Shown in pieces: positions 8,803 through 17,563 of a stretch of DNA of 29,531 nucleotides. Numbering within the stretch: the first letter of the stretch is position 1; the number at the start of each line of letters is the position of its first letter. The notes under the pieces are model-generated. The model was not told the DNA's origin and made no database searches. It saw nothing but the letters and a program-made list of their open reading frames with translations. The position numbers were made by a program, and so were the translations under genes. This DNA is from a virus, in IMG/VR virus record IMGVR_UViG_3300036770_006038, positions 1 to 29,531 of that record, one strand, 5' to 3'.

Positions 8803-9732
8803 TTACGCGACGTTTTGCAGCAAGTAGCCAGCAGTGATACCGCTGAGGACCGGTGCGCGTTCGTAGGTCACTGGATAGACCCAGCTCTTGGCTGAGTTGT
8901 CGTAATAGGCTTCTTCAACCAGCGGGTTACCATCGAGTGTGTAGGTGTAACCAAATGACGGCTGCTCAGCGTTAACATCGCCACTAACATCGGCCGAATA
9001 GGCCATCACCACATCAGTACCCCAGACGTCACTGAAAACACCCTGAGCATCTGCTACCACGGCTTTACCCACTTCCACGGTTTCGAGATCCCAAAGTGCA
9101 GCCAGCATTTCGGCAGTGACTGATTGAGCACTGGTGTATTTAAAATGCTCTTTGATGTTCGGGTTGTTTTTAGCCGCAGCAAAGGCTTTGGCTGACAACA
9201 CAACGCGGTTTGGATACATCCCGATGCTGGCGCGGACCGCTTCTTTACCTGTTTCGATGTCCGTCGTCGGGTTGTTAGCTGCGTTAGTCCATTTGGCGGC
9301 GGTCAAATCCACCTTTTGGCTAGCCGGATACAGTGCTGGGTCGCGGGCCAGCTTGGCCTGCTCATATTCGACAGACAACAGCATTGAACTCATGACGTTA
9401 TTCACGGCGCGCTGGCCGAGTTTCACGCCAGGTACCGCAGCTTCGCCGACATGCTCACGCGGAACCACACCTTCCAGGCTGTGGCTGGCCAGTGCATATG
9501 GCTTACCAAGGTAGCCAAATTGAACCCGTTTGGTGTTCGTGCCTGGTGCGCGCTGGCTGTTGTATAAAATGAAAGACTCTTTGCCGAATTCAATCACCTG
9601 GCCGCCACGTTGTGGCACACCTACACGCGGGAACAGCAGGTGCCCAACCAACTTTTGCTGACTGTAGCCTTGGGCGTGGGTTGATAAGACCGGGTCAATA
9701 ACCCGGACAGCTGCATTGTTCATCTGAGACAT
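8803..9732 (-). CDS. Major capsid protein
   Basis: 309 residues located directly after the protease/scaffold and decoration genes. The sequence has the look of an HK97-fold capsid subunit: an early GKESFILYNSQRAPGTNTKR segment, a helix with LSVEYEQAKLARDPALYP, and a C-terminal region with NPLVEEAYYDNSAKSWVYPV. It is not close to Mu gpT by eye and looks more like the capsid type of B3/D3112-like siphophages. AAGGA precedes the ATG at 9732. Gene order makes the role nearly certain. Confidence 0.9.
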   Translation of the reverse strand: MSQMNNAAVRVIDPVLSTHAQGYSQQKLVGHLLFPRVGVPQRGGQVIEFGKESFILYNSQRAPGTNTKRVQFGYLGKPYALASHSLEGVVPREHVGEAAVPGVKLGQRAVNNVMSSMLLSVEYEQAKLARDPALYPASQKVDLTAAKWTNAANNPTTDIETGKEAVRASIGMYPNRVVLSAKAFAAAKNNPNIKEHFKYTSAQSVTAEMLAALWDLETVEVGKAVVADAQGVFSDVWGTDVVMAYSADVSGDVNAEQPSFGYTYTLDGNPLVEEAYYDNSAKSWVYPVTYERAPVLSGITAGYLLQNVA

Positions 9733-9741
9733 GGTGGATCC

Positions 9742-10074
9742 TTAGTTTGAAATTAACAGAACTTCGATACGGCTACCGGCACCCACTGCCGCTTGCATAG
9801 CACGGGCAACGACTTTACCGGCCGACTTAGTGACTGCTTGACCGGCTGCACCGACTTCAATATCGGCGCCGTCAGCAATTGCTGCGGCAGCGACCACAAT
9901 GGCCGTACCTAAAACATCCACCGGAAAGGTTTCACCCACAACGGCATTGGATCGGGCCACCCCGAATGCATTGCCTGCAGCAGTTGCCACAGCACCTGTT
10001 GGCGATACAAAGCGCTCAGCAGTGATAACTGTGGTGGCTTTGCGTGGCAGGGTCAAAATTGGAATATTTTGCAT
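9742..10074 (-). CDS. DUF2190 capsid decoration-like protein
   Basis: 110 residues of small, Ala/Val/Gly-rich sequence without charge clusters, between protease and capsid. The ERFVSPTGAVATAAGNAFGVA start and the repeated short beta segments match DUF2190 proteins, which occupy this position in many phages and are considered head decoration or stabilisation proteins. AAGGA lies upstream of the ATG at 10074. It is tightly spaced with both neighbours (about 10 nt), suggesting production in step with capsid protein. Confidence 0.85.
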   Translation of the reverse strand: MQNIPILTLPRKATTVITAERFVSPTGAVATAAGNAFGVARSNAVVGETFPVDVLGTAIVVAAAAIADGADIEVGAAGQAVTKSAGKVVARAMQAAVGAGSRIEVLLISN

Positions 10075-10083
10075 AACTGTTCC

Positions 10084-11256
10084 TTATGAACTGACCGCTG
10101 AAACGGCGGTGCTGTAATCGCATTTATGCTGGGCCTGATAGGCCAGCACTTTGTTGTGTAACTCCAGACGGTCTGGATTTACGGTGTAACCGGCAGGGGC
10201 AGCAAAGGATGCTGTGGCTTCTGGCTCAGCTGCGCCGCGTTCACCAAATGGCACTCTGGCCGGCAGTGCTTGCATAAAGCCACGGAACCAGTCATTGGTT
10301 TTTGGTGTTGCGGTGGAACCATCTTCGGCGGCAAAAGACACCACGCTGTCATCTGGGATATGCGCCATAAACGACATAAAGGCGTCTTTTTCCCGAGGCA
10401 GCAACTGGCCTGTGGTAATGAGTTGTTCGGCAAAGCTGGCGCAGTCAGTGAGACGGGCAGCGGCCTGGGCTTGTTGTTCACGGGTTGCTGTTTGCTGTTC
10501 GCGTGCCTGCAGCAATGCTTCACGGGCAGCCAAATCATTTTCGCGGGCAGCAAAATCTGCAGATTGCTGTTGGGCGGCGGCCTTGTCAGCATCTGCTGAA
10601 CTGTCGGGGGCTGCAAAGCCTGGCATCACTGCAGAACTGGACATGGCCTGTGTGTGTGCAGTTTCGACATCACGCACCAGGTAATCCGGGATCACCTGAT
10701 CGGCTTCTTCCAGGCTAAATTTGCCAATCATCCAATCCCGCATCGAGCGGGCCAACCGGCTGATAGACCACAGCGCGTTGTCGGCATGTGAGGCAGCAAA
10801 GTCGAAGGTCACCACGTCTTTATCATCTGATGCAAAACTGGCTGGCTTTAAGCCTGGCAGCGCTGGTGCTGCAGCTCCCAGAAAACCGACATGACGCAGA
10901 TACCAACCTTCTGGTTTAGGGTTTGCCGAATGGCCGGGCGGAAACCAGGACGCACTCATTTTAGGAAAGCGCCCTTCATTAACCAGGGCAGCAAACTGCG
11001 CTTCCACGTCTTTGGGTTCTGCGGTGATCAGGCCGTCTTTGATTTCCAGTTTGTTGACCCAGCCGTATGCCGGGTCATTCAGTGTCGGGTGGCCAACAAC
11101 CAGCGGTGCCGCAAACAGGGCTGGGTCATAGGCAGCAACCGCCGCTTGCATGTCCGCTTCGGTAAAATTCCAGGTGCGGCCGCTCACGTCGGTTTGTTGG
11201 CCGGTTCGGAAAATCTCAAGCAGTTTTGGCTCTGGGCTTGATGCAGGTTTTGGCAT
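10084..11256 (-). CDS. Mu I-like prohead protease/scaffold
   Basis: 390 residues from the ATG at 11256, which has GAGG 5 nt upstream; an in-frame GTG at 11271 is less likely. The N-terminal ~150 residues match the Mu-like I protease family (PF10123): VGHP (His56), the KMSASW segment (Ser101/Ser103) and LRHVGFLGA (His122), a plausible Ser/His/His set. Residues ~215-290 are Ala/Gln/Glu-rich (AAREQQTATREQQAQ) and should form the coiled-coil scaffold. In Mu the scaffold is also made separately from an internal start of the same frame, which is possible here. It is the first gene after a terminator and a 170-bp gap. Confidence 0.9.
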   Translation of the reverse strand: MPKPASSPEPKLLEIFRTGQQTDVSGRTWNFTEADMQAAVAAYDPALFAAPLVVGHPTLNDPAYGWVNKLEIKDGLITAEPKDVEAQFAALVNEGRFPKMSASWFPPGHSANPKPEGWYLRHVGFLGAAAPALPGLKPASFASDDKDVVTFDFAASHADNALWSISRLARSMRDWMIGKFSLEEADQVIPDYLVRDVETAHTQAMSSSAVMPGFAAPDSSADADKAAAQQQSADFAARENDLAAREALLQAREQQTATREQQAQAAARLTDCASFAEQLITTGQLLPREKDAFMSFMAHIPDDSVVSFAAEDGSTATPKTNDWFRGFMQALPARVPFGERGAAEPEATASFAAPAGYTVNPDRLELHNKVLAYQAQHKCDYSTAVSAVSS

Positions 11257-11271
11257 GGTGTCCTCAGTCAC

Positions 11272-11436
11272 AGAATTCGATTTGGGATCAGAAAGTGACT
11301 TCAGAATGCCGAGTCAGGCGGGAAAGGTCTTTTGAACTCGGTCAAAATGTTCGGCAGGGGTAAAACAAGGTGTTTATAAACGTTTATGAGCAGGGGAAAG
11401 CCCCAAGCCCGTCCACTGGTGGCGACTGAGGGGCTT
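11272..11436. promoter_or_regulatory. Intergenic gap with overlapping AT-rich palindromes
   Basis: About 170 bp between the I-like and G-like genes, the longest break inside the head operon. It holds GTTTATAAAC (11372-11381) overlapping ATAAACGTTTAT (11376-11387), two perfect palindromes sharing six bases, and an inverted pair AAGCCCC/GGGGCTT (11398-11404, 11430-11436). This could be a protein-binding site or promoter for the protease-capsid genes, downstream of the terminator. No convincing sigma70 promoter is visible. Confidence 0.4.
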
Positions 11437-11458
11437 AAAACGCGCTATAGCGCGTTTT
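11437..11458 (-). terminator. Rho-independent terminator overlapping a stop codon
   Basis: A perfect 22-nt palindrome, AAAACGCGCTA followed by its complement, ending in TTTT. It forms a stem of up to 11 bp (the central bases would form the loop) with A-tract and T-tract on either side, so it could work in both directions. The TAG of the G-like gene lies at its centre (11447-11445). It should limit read-through from the terminase-portal genes into protease and capsid. Confidence 0.75.
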
Positions 11459-12017
11459 GAGACTGGGCAGTGTTATTGAGATAACGAATAGTTAAACGGG
11501 CGATAAACTGACGGTCATCGACACTGAGGCCCAAAAATGGCCGGGCTGGCATATCAAACTCGTAGTCGCTCACCGATACAGTCTGCACAAAGTTAGACTT
11601 TTTCTTTTTGACAAACCGGTTGCCAACAGTGCCGTCTTTATTCTGGCGGAAGTAAAGGTCTTTCTCTCCGCCTGACCGTTTGATGATGCCCCCGAACTGA
11701 TGGATGCTGGCATATTGGATGTTGGTACCAAACGCCAGGCCTGTATCATCAAACTGGCCCCGCAAAGTGCCCTGCAGGTAGCCGCGCAAGGTCAGCACTT
11801 TGTCCTTGTTTTTGTGCTTACGCTTCAAATAGCGAGCCGACAATGGTTGCCAGGCCGCACCATCAGGGCCGGTTTGAGTCTTAAAGCGCGCCCTGGTTGA
11901 GCGCATCATGTATTCGTTGATGCGGGCAAACAGGGGCGCCGGGTGCTCCAGCTGTTGCTCCAGCTGTGCCAGCCGGGCTGCCACGTCTGATGTTATGTCG
12001 ACCTTTACGCCTGTCAT
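11445..12017 (-). CDS. Mu G-like virion morphogenesis protein
   Basis: 190 residues of the Mu gpG / P2 S-type virion morphogenesis family (PF05069). Recognisable parts are MRSTRARFKTQTGPDGAAWQPLS, the YLKRKHK basic patch, and YASIHQFGGIIKR, then a C-terminal MPARPFLGLS segment, which is characteristic. The family acts at the head-tail joining or tail-completion stage. It follows the F-like gene as in Mu. The ATG at 12017 has only a weak ribosome site (TAGGT). The last codons sit inside a terminator hairpin. Confidence 0.88.
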   Translation of the reverse strand: MTGVKVDITSDVAARLAQLEQQLEHPAPLFARINEYMMRSTRARFKTQTGPDGAAWQPLSARYLKRKHKNKDKVLTLRGYLQGTLRGQFDDTGLAFGTNIQYASIHQFGGIIKRSGGEKDLYFRQNKDGTVGNRFVKKKKSNFVQTVSVSDYEFDMPARPFLGLSVDDRQFIARLTIRYLNNTAQSQNAL

Positions 12018-12109
12018 CTGATTACCTATAATTGTTGGTAGCTATGGTGGATAGGCTCCCGGCAAATAGAGCCGCCAAACACCATGGTTCCCCTGGTGCC
12101 GGCTGGGGG

Positions 12110-13366
12110 TCATTCTTCCCGACGATAAATCCTTACACCAATCCGTAAATCTTCGATGTCCTGATCGCTTTTATATGTTGTGATCCCAGACCAGCCATCC
12201 TGACTCCATTCAAAGACTGCCAGCGCCGGAATGTCTTCACCTGGCACAGAGAACCTTGCCAGATAGCGCCGCCGGACCACCGGTTTTTTCTGGGCTTCGT
12301 GGTATTCCATCCGCACCCAGATTTCGTCTGGCTCCATCAAGCCTTTGGCTAACAGTGCCATGTATGGGCCACGACCATTTTTGTCAGCCTTGAGTTTGCC
12401 GGTTTTGCGGGTGATAAACAGGTCCGCCCCTATCGCCAGAGCGTCGCCGTTCACATCCCGCCAAATCACTGGCTGCTCAAGTGTCGCGCCGAACGGTTCC
12501 AGAAAAGCTCGGGCGTATTGCTCATCCGGCAAGCCGGGTTTCAAAATCTGACGGGCTGATACCTTGCGCGGTAATGGCAATGGGCTTTGCGAGCGCTGGT
12601 TTGGTAAACCGTACCCACCGGCGCTGCCGCTGATAGGTGGCTCTGGCCGTTCCGGCGGCACCATACTTTCAAGCCGGCTGCGGCCTGGTGCATGCTCAAA
12701 GCCGGGGTCAATGCCTTCCGGTACCATCACAGTGCGCGGGCCATCCGGGTGACGCACGCCAACAAGCTGCTCTTGCAGATTAAGAGGTGGTGCTTTGTCA
12801 GGTTCCTTGCCTTCGTCGTTGAGGTCATCTTCGGTGATACCTTCGACATAACACTGGCAACCCCAGCCGTTTGGCGGATAGTGGGTTTTCCACCACGGAT
12901 CTGATGCTGGCAGTGTCATGCCATCCCAGGCTAAATGTTCATGGCGCGGGTTCTCGACCGCATCACTGTGGCGGTACCGCCAGTATGGGATGTCTTTTGT
13001 ATACTGGCTTAACTGCTCCTGGCGGCCGGCGTTGTAGCTGCTGAACAAGTTCGTCTCATAAATGACACGACTGCGCCATTCGCGACCGCCTTTATAGTCC
13101 CAACCATGGCTGGCGACGATGCTGTCAAAGTCCCGCCGGAATTGCTCCAGGGTGCCACCTTCGGCGATGACTTTTTCAATCGCACTGCGAAAGTCCCCAA
13201 GTAGTGCATCCCGATTGGCCCCAGCCACCATAAAGGCCCAGTCATGCTCTTTGCTGTAAATGTCTGCCCAGTGGTTTGTGGGCACGTTGAGCTTACGGCG
13301 AAAGAACGCGATTTGCTGGGCGAACGGGACCGAGCCGTAATTGACGTTGGTATTACTGCTGGCCAT
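12110..13366 (-). CDS. MuF-like head morphogenesis protein with C-terminal PBECR-like nuclease domain
   Basis: 418 residues from the ATG at 13366, overlapping the portal gene by 14 nt. A longer frame to 13384 starts in the portal coding end and lacks a ribosome site. Residues ~85-180 form the MuF/SPP1 gp7 domain (PF04233) with ETNLFSSYNAGR, RHEHLAWDGM and the PPNGWGCQC end. After a Pro-rich linker (~230-265) there is a ~130-residue C-terminal domain. Its LFITRKTGKLKADK, GLMEPDEIWVRMEYH and VVRRRYLARF segments resemble the phage Barnase-EndoU-ColicinE5-RelE-like nucleases (PBECR) fused to MuF proteins. The MuF part acts at the portal in head assembly. The toxin-like role of the tail is inferred. 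Confidence 0.87.
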   Translation of the reverse strand: MASSNTNVNYGSVPFAQQIAFFRRKLNVPTNHWADIYSKEHDWAFMVAGANRDALLGDFRSAIEKVIAEGGTLEQFRRDFDSIVASHGWDYKGGREWRSRVIYETNLFSSYNAGRQEQLSQYTKDIPYWRYRHSDAVENPRHEHLAWDGMTLPASDPWWKTHYPPNGWGCQCYVEGITEDDLNDEGKEPDKAPPLNLQEQLVGVRHPDGPRTVMVPEGIDPGFEHAPGRSRLESMVPPERPEPPISGSAGGYGLPNQRSQSPLPLPRKVSARQILKPGLPDEQYARAFLEPFGATLEQPVIWRDVNGDALAIGADLFITRKTGKLKADKNGRGPYMALLAKGLMEPDEIWVRMEYHEAQKKPVVRRRYLARFSVPGEDIPALAVFEWSQDGWSGITTYKSDQDIEDLRIGVRIYRREE

Positions 13367-14843
13367 GTTGTTCCCGCACCTCATTACGGCCGGCTAAATG
13401 CGCAGCACTGTTTGCCTGGGCCATCGCTGCAGCAAAGCCATCGAGTGACAGGTCCGGGTATAACTCCAGCAACTGGTCCTGCAGCTGCTCTAACGACTCA
13501 GCTTTGTCAGCCAGCGCCTTTACCTGGTTAATCCATTCTGTAAGTACTGGCTCTGTATTGTTGCGGGCCTGCTCCAGCATTTGGCTGGGTGGCTGGCCAC
13601 CGGTCGTGATAGCTGCAGCAAAGCTGGCTGGCTCATTGGAAGGTTGGCCTAGCTGTGCCGGTACCGGCTCGGGCTGCTTTTCTTCAAAGCCATCGCCATA
13701 GGTCTGCTGGATATATTGCAGGGTTGGTTTGTAGCCCAGTGAAAGGATTTTGGTATCCCTCTCAGCACGACTGCCCAAATCTTCGGGCGGCTCGATATTG
13801 CGGTAAACCCTTGGCAGTTCAGCGTCTGGGAAATTCCACTGCACCAACCATTTCACAATGCTGCGGTTAAATGACTCACAGACCAGATCCGCGTCGGCCT
13901 TTATCAGGTCCAGCCGGACGTCGCCCTGCAGGTCATCATTGCCAAGCCGGCCCGGTGTGCCTTGTGTACTGGCAGTCTGGCCCAGTATTACTTTGGCAAT
14001 GGCTGCATCCATCCGGTCATACAGCGCCACATAATCGGCGGTACCAGAGCGCGCCGCTTCAATCAGTTCAATTTCCATCCCCTGCGGGATAGAAATGCCG
14101 CTGTCCGTTGCGATCGCAGACAGAGCCTGCAGCAACTTATTGCGTTCGTCCGCTGTGGCATTAGGGCCATAGGTTCCCTTCGCGGTGGGTTGGCCGAATT
14201 TTTCCAGAAACAGCAGCCAGTACTTCAGGCCATTGCGCTTGAAGAAAGCCGGCCAGTACAACCAGTGACCAAGGCCGGTTCCGTATGGGTCATCGTCGTG
14301 ATCCGAACCGGTTGCAAAGGCCCAAAATTTTTGGTCGGGCATCAGTTCGCCCAGTGGCTGTTGTGGGGTTTTCATCCGAAGCCGGCCAAGGCCATCAAAG
14401 CCAAAGCGGCGACGGTCCCGGACTTTAATATTGTCGAGCGCAATATAAGCGCCATCGCGGACATACATGGCTTCACTGACAGCAAAGCCATAGTAGACGC
14501 CATATAACATCCGGTCTGTGACGCGGTCCCAGCCAACATTGTTTAACTGATCACGGATAAACTCAGCCGCCTTTTTATCCCGGCGACTGGTACCGCCGGC
14601 GTCTACCTGCCAGTTTTTGCCAATAACCGCTAAGCGGCGCTGACCAAAACAGGCAGCAACCTGATCATCGCGCAGGACTTCGGAATACACCCTGTAGTCA
14701 CCGCCACCCCGAATTTTCAGCACCGGATCACGGACAGGCTGCACAGCCAAAGGGTCGACATAGCCAATGGTGATGTCGCGACCATCGGCGGTAGTCGCCA
14801 CTTCTTGCATGAGCGGGGCTGTTTTATTGGTCGTGTCTGCCAT
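13353..14843 (-). CDS. Portal protein (DUF935, Mu gp29-like)
   Basis: 496 residues. The DUF935/gp29 family forms the dodecameric portal ring through which DNA is packaged. Visible family features are the early LKIRGGGDYRVYSEVLRDDQVAACFGQRR segment, the NVGWDRVTDRMLYGVYYGFAVSEAMY region, FWAFATGSDHDDDPYGTGLGHWLYWPAFFKRNGLKYWLLFLEKFGQP, and VILGQTASTQGTPG. The ATG at 14843 overlaps the terminase stop (TAATG), with AGAGG upstream. Gene order (terminase, portal, F, G) is as in Mu. Confidence 0.95.
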   Translation of the reverse strand: MADTTNKTAPLMQEVATTADGRDITIGYVDPLAVQPVRDPVLKIRGGGDYRVYSEVLRDDQVAACFGQRRLAVIGKNWQVDAGGTSRRDKKAAEFIRDQLNNVGWDRVTDRMLYGVYYGFAVSEAMYVRDGAYIALDNIKVRDRRRFGFDGLGRLRMKTPQQPLGELMPDQKFWAFATGSDHDDDPYGTGLGHWLYWPAFFKRNGLKYWLLFLEKFGQPTAKGTYGPNATADERNKLLQALSAIATDSGISIPQGMEIELIEAARSGTADYVALYDRMDAAIAKVILGQTASTQGTPGRLGNDDLQGDVRLDLIKADADLVCESFNRSIVKWLVQWNFPDAELPRVYRNIEPPEDLGSRAERDTKILSLGYKPTLQYIQQTYGDGFEEKQPEPVPAQLGQPSNEPASFAAAITTGGQPPSQMLEQARNNTEPVLTEWINQVKALADKAESLEQLQDQLLELYPDLSLDGFAAAMAQANSAAHLAGRNEVREQHGQQ

Positions 14844-16303
14844 TAGAAACCTCTGAAGTCGTTGCGGCCGGCGATAGTTCCAAAGCCGGTGTCGGTGATA
14901 ATTACACTGTTGTTCTCACCCAGGGCGCTGAGGGATGGGCGGCGGCCAGTAGATTGAAAGTCGAGTGGCGAAGCTGGTGAGGATGCCGCATGCACAGCAA
15001 GACCCAATGCCCAAAAATGGTCGGCGTGGCCATCGACTGTGCGCTCTGCCGCAAAGCGGATATTGCCGGCTGCGGTTACTTGCTTGGTCACCTGGCGAAG
15101 GTCAGCGCGGATCTTGGGGTCATGAGGAATACGCAGCAAGCGGTCTTCCATTTTGCCGCGTATTGGGTAAGCCAGCGCTTCCTTCACTTTTGGTGTGAAG
15201 GTCACAGCCTCAACCCGGTCTTTGCCAAAGTAGTCTTGGGCATCATCGGCCCAGCCAATCCCTAAGCCTGTGGCATCAATGCAGATGCGGTCGCAGCGCT
15301 GCAGCCAGGGCCACATGATGGCCTCCTGCTCTGACTTACGCATATTCTGCATCCGCTCAATGTGGCGGGTGTACAGCACATCCCCCAGCAGCTCGACAAC
15401 CCACAGCACGGTTAAGTCTTTTTTGCGGCCGATGTCGATACCGGCGTACAGCCGGCCACCTTCTAGCGCAGTCCAGTTCGCTGTGGATGGATATTCAGCA
15501 GAGGCGATGAGGTCGTATTCCAGGAACGCGACGTCATCATCCGCCGGATTGCACATAAACTCTTGCTGAAAACTTTCCTCGTCAGCGCAGCCAGCCCGAA
15601 CGTAATCAAAATAGCGGGCTTCATCCATGTCCTGGCGTTCATCGTCAGCTGGCAACATCTGCTGCAGCTTGAACAAAAAGCCCTGATCCAGCGCATCTTG
15701 CAAGGTGACACGATGCAGGCTGATGCCTTTGGGGTTGCCGTGTTCGCGTACCTCACGGATAAGCTGATTAAAAAAATTATGACTGCCCCGGTGGGTTGAT
15801 ATTAATTCGAGGCTACCGCCCCAGGTGATCCCCGGATAAGCAATGGCCCATAACTGCCGGTTGTCTTTGTTGAGGGCAAATTCATCGAGTATCCGGCCGC
15901 CACGCTTACCAGCTTGCGCATCCGGGTTAGAACTCATGGAATGGATACGCCGGCCACTGGCAAACTCCAGCACATAGGCAGAGATTTTGTTTTTGGCGTC
16001 AATAACGATTTCGCCCAAATCCCTGGCGGCCATATTCATAATGCCCGCCCACATCTTGCAGTCTTCAATAAAAAGCTTGGCCTGCAAATCGTCCCGGCTG
16101 CTGACCCATTGGTCATGCCGCGCGCCTTGCGCTGCAGTGCGTTCATCTGCGGCATAAGCGGTCGACCACGACAGGCCGATTTGGCGGGCTTTTTCCATTC
16201 CCTTCAGACGGCTGTTATCCATGATCCATTTAGACTGGTACGGCAGAAAAATACCTTCCGGGTCTGCAGGGATGCAGCGGGCATTGCCTTTGAATCTGCT
16301 CAT
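14843..16303 (-). CDS. Terminase large subunit (Mu gp28-like)
   Basis: 486 residues. The N-terminal ATPase has a divergent Walker A at KARQIGLSWS (about residues 38-47) and an acidic Walker B-like ILDEFAL. The C-terminal RNase H-type nuclease has YAGIDIGRKKD, ICIDATGLGIG and DGHADHFWALGLA, supplying the metal-binding acids. It cuts and packages phage DNA; in Mu-like phages packaging starts at the phage end and takes host DNA at the far end. The start overlaps the end of the small subunit gene (ATGA). Confidence 0.95.
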   Translation of the reverse strand: MSRFKGNARCIPADPEGIFLPYQSKWIMDNSRLKGMEKARQIGLSWSTAYAADERTAAQGARHDQWVSSRDDLQAKLFIEDCKMWAGIMNMAARDLGEIVIDAKNKISAYVLEFASGRRIHSMSSNPDAQAGKRGGRILDEFALNKDNRQLWAIAYPGITWGGSLELISTHRGSHNFFNQLIREVREHGNPKGISLHRVTLQDALDQGFLFKLQQMLPADDERQDMDEARYFDYVRAGCADEESFQQEFMCNPADDDVAFLEYDLIASAEYPSTANWTALEGGRLYAGIDIGRKKDLTVLWVVELLGDVLYTRHIERMQNMRKSEQEAIMWPWLQRCDRICIDATGLGIGWADDAQDYFGKDRVEAVTFTPKVKEALAYPIRGKMEDRLLRIPHDPKIRADLRQVTKQVTAAGNIRFAAERTVDGHADHFWALGLAVHAASSPASPLDFQSTGRRPSLSALGENNSVIITDTGFGTIAGRNDFRGF

Positions 16304-16875
16304 GAGCGGATCCCCAGCGCTTCGCGGATAGCATTGCGGGTTTCTTCGGTCACGCCACCCTTTGTTTCCATCGCTGCCAGGCGGGCTTTTTGCTCTTCGA
16401 GCAATTGCTTGCGCCCGCGTTCTTCCGCTTCAGCCTGGTACTTTTTCAACGTGACCGAACTGCGGGTTAAGGTTGCGATATTTTTGGCCGCATCAGCAAG
16501 TAATCCAACACGCTCAGCTGGCGACATTTCTTCGTTCCCAGCCTCTTGCAGCGCCATTATTGATTCAAACAGCTCTGACTGGATCATTGCGGTCAAGGCT
16601 TCAGAGCGTGCATCTTCTTTGTCACCGGCCTGATCACGAATGATTTTGGCTGCTTCGGTACTGGCGCGGATGGCAGCCAGGCGCCGTTCTAGCTTTTGAC
16701 CATAACGCCCAACAGCACTGCGGCTTGGCAAGTCGCCAGACGCAGCTTCGTCAGGAAAGCTCTTTTGCAAGTCTGAGATCAGTTCATCCAGAGTCATCGT
16801 GCCTTTGGCAAGCTGACCCTGAATGTACGATTTAATGACGTCTGGCAGACGGTCCAACGAAGATTTGCGGCCCAT
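16300..16875 (-). CDS. Terminase small subunit (DUF3486, Mu gp27-like)
   Basis: 191 residues from the ATG at 16875, with GGAG 7 nt upstream; the frame opens further, to 16950, but without a ribosome site. The start MGRKSSLDRLPDVIKSYIQGQL with the following MTLDELISDLQ and SRSAVGRYGQKLE is the DUF3486 signature, a helix-turn-helix DNA-binding part followed by long helices. It would recognise the phage end and recruit the large subunit. It overlaps the large subunit gene by 4 nt. Confidence 0.9.
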   Translation of the reverse strand: MGRKSSLDRLPDVIKSYIQGQLAKGTMTLDELISDLQKSFPDEAASGDLPSRSAVGRYGQKLERRLAAIRASTEAAKIIRDQAGDKEDARSEALTAMIQSELFESIMALQEAGNEEMSPAERVGLLADAAKNIATLTRSSVTLKKYQAEAEERGRKQLLEEQKARLAAMETKGGVTEETRNAIREALGIRS

Positions 16876-16876
16876 T

Positions 16877-17191
16877 TCAGCTCCAGTACTTAACTGGCCG
16901 GGCAATGCCTGGCGCGCAATCGACAGTGTATTCCGCAATATCTGTACCATAGCGGGTCAGCTCTGCGAACCATTTCCCAGACGGCTCCTTTCTCACCGCA
17001 ACGAGTTTGCGGTCATCGAGGTAGTCCAGTTGTAAGCGGATCTCCAATGGTGTTGCATCCGGATATTCAGACTGTGCGACGGACAAGATCGGTCCTTCGT
17101 ACGCACCTACAGGCCGGGCGTTGTTTAATGTCAGCAGGATGAGCCAGCGTAGGCTTTCGCGACGGATCTTTGCAGTGTCAATGTGAGACAT
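16877..17191 (-). CDS. Gp26-like phage protein, winged-helix type
   Basis: 104 residues. The order of helices, LEIRLQLDYLDDRKLVAVRKEPSGKWFAELTRYGTDIAE, is that of a small winged helix with a beta wing, and the protein resembles the VpaChn25_0724 family found just before DUF3486 in Mu-like phages. It may bind DNA at the packaging end or assist the terminase; no experimental role is known to me. GGAGGTAAGA is a strong ribosome site before the ATG at 17191. Confidence 0.8.
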   Translation of the reverse strand: MSHIDTAKIRRESLRWLILLTLNNARPVGAYEGPILSVAQSEYPDATPLEIRLQLDYLDDRKLVAVRKEPSGKWFAELTRYGTDIAEYTVDCAPGIARPVKYWS

Positions 17192-17212
17192 TCTTACCTC
17201 CGATGTCTGGGT

Positions 17213-17563
17213 TTACTTGTGAATAGTGTTGAGCGCACGCAACTGTTGGTTCTCAATTTTCATAGCAAGGCCATCAAGCTTGGCTTCAATCACTGACTGT
17301 CCACGGATGTAGTCCTCTCGGCGGACATAGTTAATCGGGAGCTGAGACTTCAGGTCCATCAGATCACGTTCCACCCGCTGCCACTGGGCTACTTCCTCTT
17401 TGTTAGTGGCTTCGATGCTCATCAGCCGGTTATCAATTCCTTTGAGCGTGGCGTCGAAATGCTTTTGCAGCAGCCCCATGACATACCGAAACGTTGCTGC
17501 ACAGGCGCCCAAAAACGCCACCAGGAGCAGCACCAGCTGCCAAAAATCAACTTGTACCGTCAT
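17213..17563 (-). CDS. Gp25-like membrane-anchored coiled-coil protein
   Basis: 116 residues. One N-terminal membrane helix at ~8-30 (FWQLVLLLVAFLGACAATF) is followed by a charged helical domain with heptad character to the C-terminus. It resembles the small DUF2730-like proteins at the Mu gp25 position. The ATG overlaps the Rz stop (ATGA). Its role is unknown; lying between spanin and terminase genes, it may assist lysis or exclusion. Confidence 0.7.
   Translation of the reverse strand: MTVQVDFWQLVLLLVAFLGACAATFRYVMGLLQKHFDATLKGIDNRLMSIEATNKEEVAQWQRVERDLMDLKSQLPINYVRREDYIRGQSVIEAKLDGLAMKIENQQLRALNTIHK

Noticed and set aside
15579-15600. CTGACGAG on the minus strand inside the terminase gene, like a hammerhead core half
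   Set aside because: No GAAA with stem III and NUH is arranged around it; it is ordinary coding sequence.
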